Below, in pieces: positions 60,827-64,000 of a DNA stretch of 64,000 bases. The translations under genes and the position numbers were made by a program. The stretch's first letter is position 1, and every line of letters starts with the position of its first letter. Source of the DNA: Polyangiaceae bacterium (GTDB lineage: Bacteria; Myxococcota_A; Polyangia; Polyangiales; Polyangiaceae); assembly GCA_029261965.1 (NCBI GenBank), contig JAJDAH010000238.1, positions 1 through 64,000 on the forward strand. Reading direction: 5' to 3'. Under the pieces are notes generated by a model that was not told the origin of the DNA, did not search any database, and saw nothing but the letters and a program-made list of their open reading frames with translations.

Positions 60827-61498
60827 CTACCTTTCGGCGGACCTCATGAGGACGCGGCACGCTTCGTCCTTGAGCTCGTCGATGGGGAACCGAGTCTCGC
60901 CGCCTACGGACTGGACTCCACTCACCAACGAAACGAGCCCGTGCGCCGTCGTCCACGCGACGTTGGCCAGTTTTCTCGGGTTGGCCGCCGGATCCAGCTT
61001 GCCCGCCGCGCGGTCGGCATTCAACTTCGCTTCGAGAGCTTCGTTGACCGACCAACTCAAGGGATAGATCTCCGACTCGAGTAACCGCTTTTCGATGCCG
61101 ATGACCTGCGGCCACACGTAGACGACGCGGAACGCGTCGAGGTCGCTCGTGTAGTGATCGACGTAGGTATGCAACAACGCGACCAGGGCCTCGACGCCCG
61201 TCGGCGCGCGCGCGATCGCCGCGCGCAGAAGCTCCACCTCTTTCTTCAGCGCGGCGACGGCGAGCCCACCGACGAGCTCCTCCTTCGATTCGAAGTAGTA
61301 GTAGACCGCCGACTTGCTCACGCCCGCTACCGACGCGACCGCGGCGATCGTGAAGTGCTCGATGCCGCGTTCGACGAGCAGAGTTCGCGCGGCGTCCAGA
61401 ATCGCTTGACGCCGCGACTCGTGTCGCAGCTCCTTTCTTTCGAGCCGGCGCGCTTCCGCGCTCGGTTCGCGCGGCGCACGTTTCGTCAAAGCAGCCAT
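60827..61498 (-). CDS. TetR-family regulator
   Basis: 223 residues from the ATG at 61498. HTH: RQAILDAARTLLVERGIEHFTIAAVASVAGVSKSAVYYYFESKEEL. The C-terminal domain is helical and unassigned. The gene overlaps the end of the DUF4336 gene by 13 bp and is probably controlled from the palindrome at 62189-62204. Convergent with the kinase gene, one base apart. Confidence 0.9.
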   Translation of the reverse strand: MAALTKRAPREPSAEARRLERKELRHESRRQAILDAARTLLVERGIEHFTIAAVASVAGVSKSAVYYYFESKEELVGGLAVAALKKEVELLRAAIARAPTGVEALVALLHTYVDHYTSDLDAFRVVYVWPQVIGIEKRLLESEIYPLSWSVNEALEAKLNADRAAGKLDPAANPRKLANVAWTTAHGLVSLVSGVQSVGGETRFPIDELKDEACRVLMRSAER

Positions 61499-62160
61499 GA
61501 GAACGCGGAGCGTATCGCGTCCTTGGCGCCCCGCTCTAGTACTTCTCCGTGAGTTACAATGATGCGGTCGAATTCCCAAGACAGCATCCGTTCGACAGAT
61601 TCTTTCGCCAGAGCTCGGTCCCGCGTGCTGGCCTTGATGAGCCAGCTCTGTCCGAATTTTCCGTCCGCGTTGCTCATCTTGAGATAACTCCGCGTCCACC
61701 ATCCGACCGGGCTACGGATGTTGAAGGCCAAGTCGGTGAGCATCAAAGAAGCCGTCGGCCGATGGAGGAACACGACCTCGTTCATGAACGGCGCGCCCGC
61801 GTAGAGTTCGAGATCGATCGTGTCGCCCCACTCCACCGTGTCTTCGGTCAAGGTGGAGTGGAAGTCGACATCCTTGCGCTTCTTCTTCAGGCCTGGCGCG
61901 CCGAACACGCGGGCGTCCGGAAACGCCTCGGCCCACGGCTTGACGAACATGTGGTGGACCCGGCTGGGCGCCACGATGAAGCGCACCGGAGCGATCGCCT
62001 GAAGCGCCCGCCGGAGCTCCCCATCGAGGCGGCCCGGGGAATGCACCCACAGGCCGTCCGGAGTGCGAACGACGGTAGTTTTTGTACCGAGCTCCAGTCC
62101 CATCGGTTTCAGCGGGGTCTTCATGCTCCAGATCGAATCGGTGACCATTTCCAGGCTCAT
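61486..62160 (-). CDS. DUF4336 domain protein
   Basis: 224 residues with GGAGGT eight bases before the ATG. Hallmarks: SIWSMKTPLKPMGLELGTKTTVVR, APSRVHHMFVKPWAEAFPDARVFGAPGL and HGEVLERGAKDAIRSAF. The fold is related to metallo-beta-lactamase-type hydrolases (VHHMF and THGEV carry His residues). Function unknown; likely soluble. It heads a two-gene operon with the TetR regulator. Confidence 0.85.
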   Translation of the reverse strand: MSLEMVTDSIWSMKTPLKPMGLELGTKTTVVRTPDGLWVHSPGRLDGELRRALQAIAPVRFIVAPSRVHHMFVKPWAEAFPDARVFGAPGLKKKRKDVDFHSTLTEDTVEWGDTIDLELYAGAPFMNEVVFLHRPTASLMLTDLAFNIRSPVGWWTRSYLKMSNADGKFGQSWLIKASTRDRALAKESVERMLSWEFDRIIVTHGEVLERGAKDAIRSAFSWLL

Positions 62161-62188
62161 CGAGCTACCTCCAGTGCCACTGACGCAC

Positions 62189-62204
62189 AGTCTAAAATTA
62201 GACT
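62189..62204. promoter_or_regulatory. TetR-type palindromic operator
   Basis: AGTCTAA-AA-TTAGACT has seven-base arms around a two-base centre, 29-44 bp upstream of the DUF4336 start. It is the only strong palindrome before the operon that encodes the TetR regulator. Confidence 0.65.
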
Positions 62205-62312
62205 ATTGGACGATTCGGGCGGCCCGCAAGGGCCGCGAGCGCATTTGAGTGCCGCGAGCGCCCGACTCGCCCTGGCAAGGTCGCCATCGCGGTATTAGCT
62301 TGCCGCGCACTC

Positions 62313-64000
62313 ATGCTTGCCTGGGCCGCCAAGAGGTTATTCGGAACAGCGAACGAGCGAGCGATCCGCAAGATCCGCCCGCGAGTCTCGAGAATCAACG
62401 ATCTCGAGCCCAAGTACGAGGCCTTGTCCGACGCGGAGCTTCAGGCGATGACGCCGAAGTTCAAGGAGCAACTCGACAACGGCGCGAGTCTCGACGACAT
62501 CCTGAACGACGCCTTCGCCGTCTGCCGCGAAGCCAGTAAGCGCACGCTGAAGATGCGGCACTTCGACGTGCAGCTCGTCGGCGGAATGGTTCTGCACAAC
62601 GGATCAATCGCCGAGATGAAGACCGGCGAGGGCAAAACTCTCGTCTCCACACTCCCGGCGTACTTGAACGCTCTGTCCGGCAAAGGCGTGCACATCGTCA
62701 CGGTCAACGACTATCTGGCCCAACGCGACTCGGAGTGGATGGGCCACATCCATCGCTACCTCGGACTCGAAGTGGGCGTGGTGGTTCCCCAGCAGGGCGA
62801 CGACGAAAAACGCCGGGCGTACCTCGCGGACATCACCTACGGACAGAACAACGAGTTCGGGTTCGACTACTTGCGCGACAACATGAAGTTCTCCGCGCTC
62901 GAGTATCAACAGCGTCCGCTCAACTACGCCATCATCGACGAAGTCGACTCAATCCTCATCTACGAAGCGCGCACGCCTCTCATCATCAGCGGCCCGGCGG
63001 AAAAATCGAGCGAAAAGTACCGCACGATCAACGAGATCATCCCCAAGCTCCAGCGCGACGAGCACTACAACGTCGACGAAAAAGCGTTCAGCGTGACCCT
63101 CACGGACGACGGCGTCGACCTGATGGAAAAGTTGATCGGGATCAAGAACCTCTACGATCCGGTCAACGTGCAAACGCTCCACATCGCATACCAGTTGCTC
63201 CGCGCCCACGCCCTCTACAAGCGCGACCAGCACTACCTCGTCTCCCCCGACGGGAAGGTGCTGATCATCGACGAGTTCACCGGGCGCGTGCTCTCCGGCC
63301 GGCGCTGGAGCGATGGTCTCCACCAGGCGGTGGAAGCCAAAGAGAACGTGCGCATCCAGGAGGAAAGCCGCACCTTCGCGACGATCACGTTTCAGAACTT
63401 GTTCCGCATCTACGACAAGCTCTCGGGCATGACCGGCACGGCCGAAACCGAGGCGCCTGAGTTTCACTCCACTTACAAGCTCGATTGCAGCGTCGTCCCG
63501 ACGAACAAGCCGATGATTCGGCAGGACGACGAGGACGTCGTCTACAAAACCGAGCGAGAGAAGTTCACCGCGGTCATCAAAGACATCATCGAAAGCCACG
63601 AGCGCGGCCAACCGGTGCTCGTCGGGACGACGAGCGTCGAGAAGAGCTCGGCCATCGCGAGGATCCTCAAGAAAAAGAAGATCCCCCACCACGTCTTGAA
63701 CGCCAAACACCACGAGAACGAAGCCTTCGTCGTCGCCCAGGCCGGCTCGCGCGGCGCGATTACAGTGAGCACGAACATGGCAGGCCGAGGCACCGACATC
63801 GTGCTCGGCGGCAACCCCGAGATGCTCGCCAAGCTCGAGTTCAAAGAGAACAATCGGCTCCCCGAGGCCGAGCCCGAGGAGTTCGAGGAGGTCGTCGAAA
63901 GATATCGCACCACGGGCGACGCCGAACGAGAGGACATTCTCGAGCTCGGCGGCCTTCGCATCATCGGTACCGAGCGGCACGAGTCGCGACGAATCGACAA
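62313..64000 (+). CDS. secA: preprotein translocase ATPase SecA, 3' end beyond the window
   Basis: 562 codons seen from the ATG at 62313; the gene runs off the right edge. Landmarks: the N-terminal [17 protein letters not shown], the Walker [14 protein letters not shown] in the NBD1, [16 protein letters not shown], the [19 protein letters not shown] Walker B (Tyr replaces the usual Asp after ILI), the preprotein-binding region, and the start of NBD2 ([26 protein letters not shown]). SecA drives export through SecYEG, which this lipoprotein-rich region depends on. Confidence 0.96.
   Translation, partial: MLAWAAKRLFGTANERAIRKIRPRVSRINDLEPKYEALSDAELQAMTPKFKEQLDNGASLDDILNDAFAVCREASKRTLKMRHFDVQLVGGMVLHNGSIAEMKTGEGKTLVSTLPAYLNALSGKGVHIVTVNDYLAQRDSEWMGHIHRYLGLEVGVVVPQQGDDEKRRAYLADITYGQNNEFGFDYLRDNMKFSALEYQQRPLNYAIIDEVDSILIYEARTPLIISGPAEKSSEKYRTINEIIPKLQRDEHYNVDEKAFSVTLTDDGVDLMEKLIGIKNLYDPVNVQTLHIAYQLLRAHALYKRDQHYLVSPDGKVLIIDEFTGRVLSGRRWSDGLHQAVEAKENVRIQEESRTFATITFQNLFRIYDKLSGMTGTAETEAPEFHSTYKLDCSVVPTNKPMIRQDDEDVVYKTEREKFTAVIKDIIESHERGQPVLVGTTSVEKSSAIARILKKKKIPHHVLNAKHHENEAFVVAQAGSRGAITVSTNMAGRGTDIVLGGNPEMLAKLEFKENNRLPEAEPEEFEEVVERYRTTGDAEREDILELGGLRIIGTERHESRRID

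Noticed and set aside
62224-62229. TTGCGG as a -35 element for the DUF4336 operon
   Set aside because: No convincing -10 at a proper distance could be found inside the palindrome region.

Overview
The window looks like a chromosomal segment of a high-GC myxobacterium (Myxococcota, most likely a Polyangia / Polyangiales-type genome). The case rests on codon-level GC bias, about 18 secreted lipoproteins in which the lipobox is followed by long Gly/Thr/Ala/Ser low-complexity linkers, a LexA box of the Myxococcus type in front of a Y-family polymerase gene, a PAS hybrid kinase, a Ser/Thr kinase and Hint, VWA and FG-GAP lipoproteins. This assignment is inference from gene style; no rRNA or tRNA gene was seen.

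Layout. 1-4.7 kb: a decayed HNH nuclease gene, an esterase-like lipoprotein, a PAS/histidine kinase/receiver hybrid preceded by a 32-bp-arm inverted repeat, and a small membrane protein. 4.7-12.1 kb: a TMTC-like membrane protein with TPRs, several lipoproteins, ApaG and a PHB-depolymerase-like esterase. 12.2-16.8 kb: a TetR/ABC1-kinase operon with its own promoter and paired operator-like palindromes, a VOC/AraC pair and a site-2 protease. 16.8-26.6 kb: a methyltransferase, a pectinacetylesterase-like lipoprotein, a flavin monooxygenase next to a wax-ester synthase/DGAT, a Tat-exported amine oxidase, a GH114-like lipoprotein, a MerR-type promoter driving a Cys-Cys-domain/membrane-hairpin fusion, and a TPR-zincin. 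26.6-32.2 kb: a tight four-gene operon running two-VWA lipoprotein, Cys-rich lipoprotein, small membrane protein, apolipoprotein N-acyltransferase. 32.3-46 kb: a dense stretch of surface lipoproteins (FG-GAP/UnbV, cysteine-knot-like, ceramidase-like, VWA, HEFVH metallopeptidase-like) with GIDE and FHA proteins between them. 46-51.8 kb: an ArsR remnant before a DUF899 gene, a small zinc-ribbon protein, an aldo/keto reductase, a LexA-boxed dinB, a Hint-domain lipoprotein and BolA. 51.9-58 kb: a 954-residue Cys-rich Sel1 lipoprotein, a ketoacyl synthase III, a desaturase and an arsR-arsI unit. 58-64 kb: a further lipoprotein, a Ser/Thr kinase with a cyclic-nucleotide-binding domain, a DUF4336-TetR operon and the first 562 codons of secA, which runs off the right edge.

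Taken together the region is heavy in genes for the cell surface and its biogenesis: lipoproteins with Cys-rich or hydrolase heads, a lipoprotein acyltransferase co-transcribed with two of them, SecA, a Tat substrate and a site-2 protease. Between these sit compact stress and regulation units: SOS dinB, arsenic arsRI, a MerR-type promoter, and TetR units for an ABC1 kinase and a DUF4336 protein. Start codons were corrected by Shine-Dalgarno, lipobox position and stop/start overlaps; several differ from the longest open frame.
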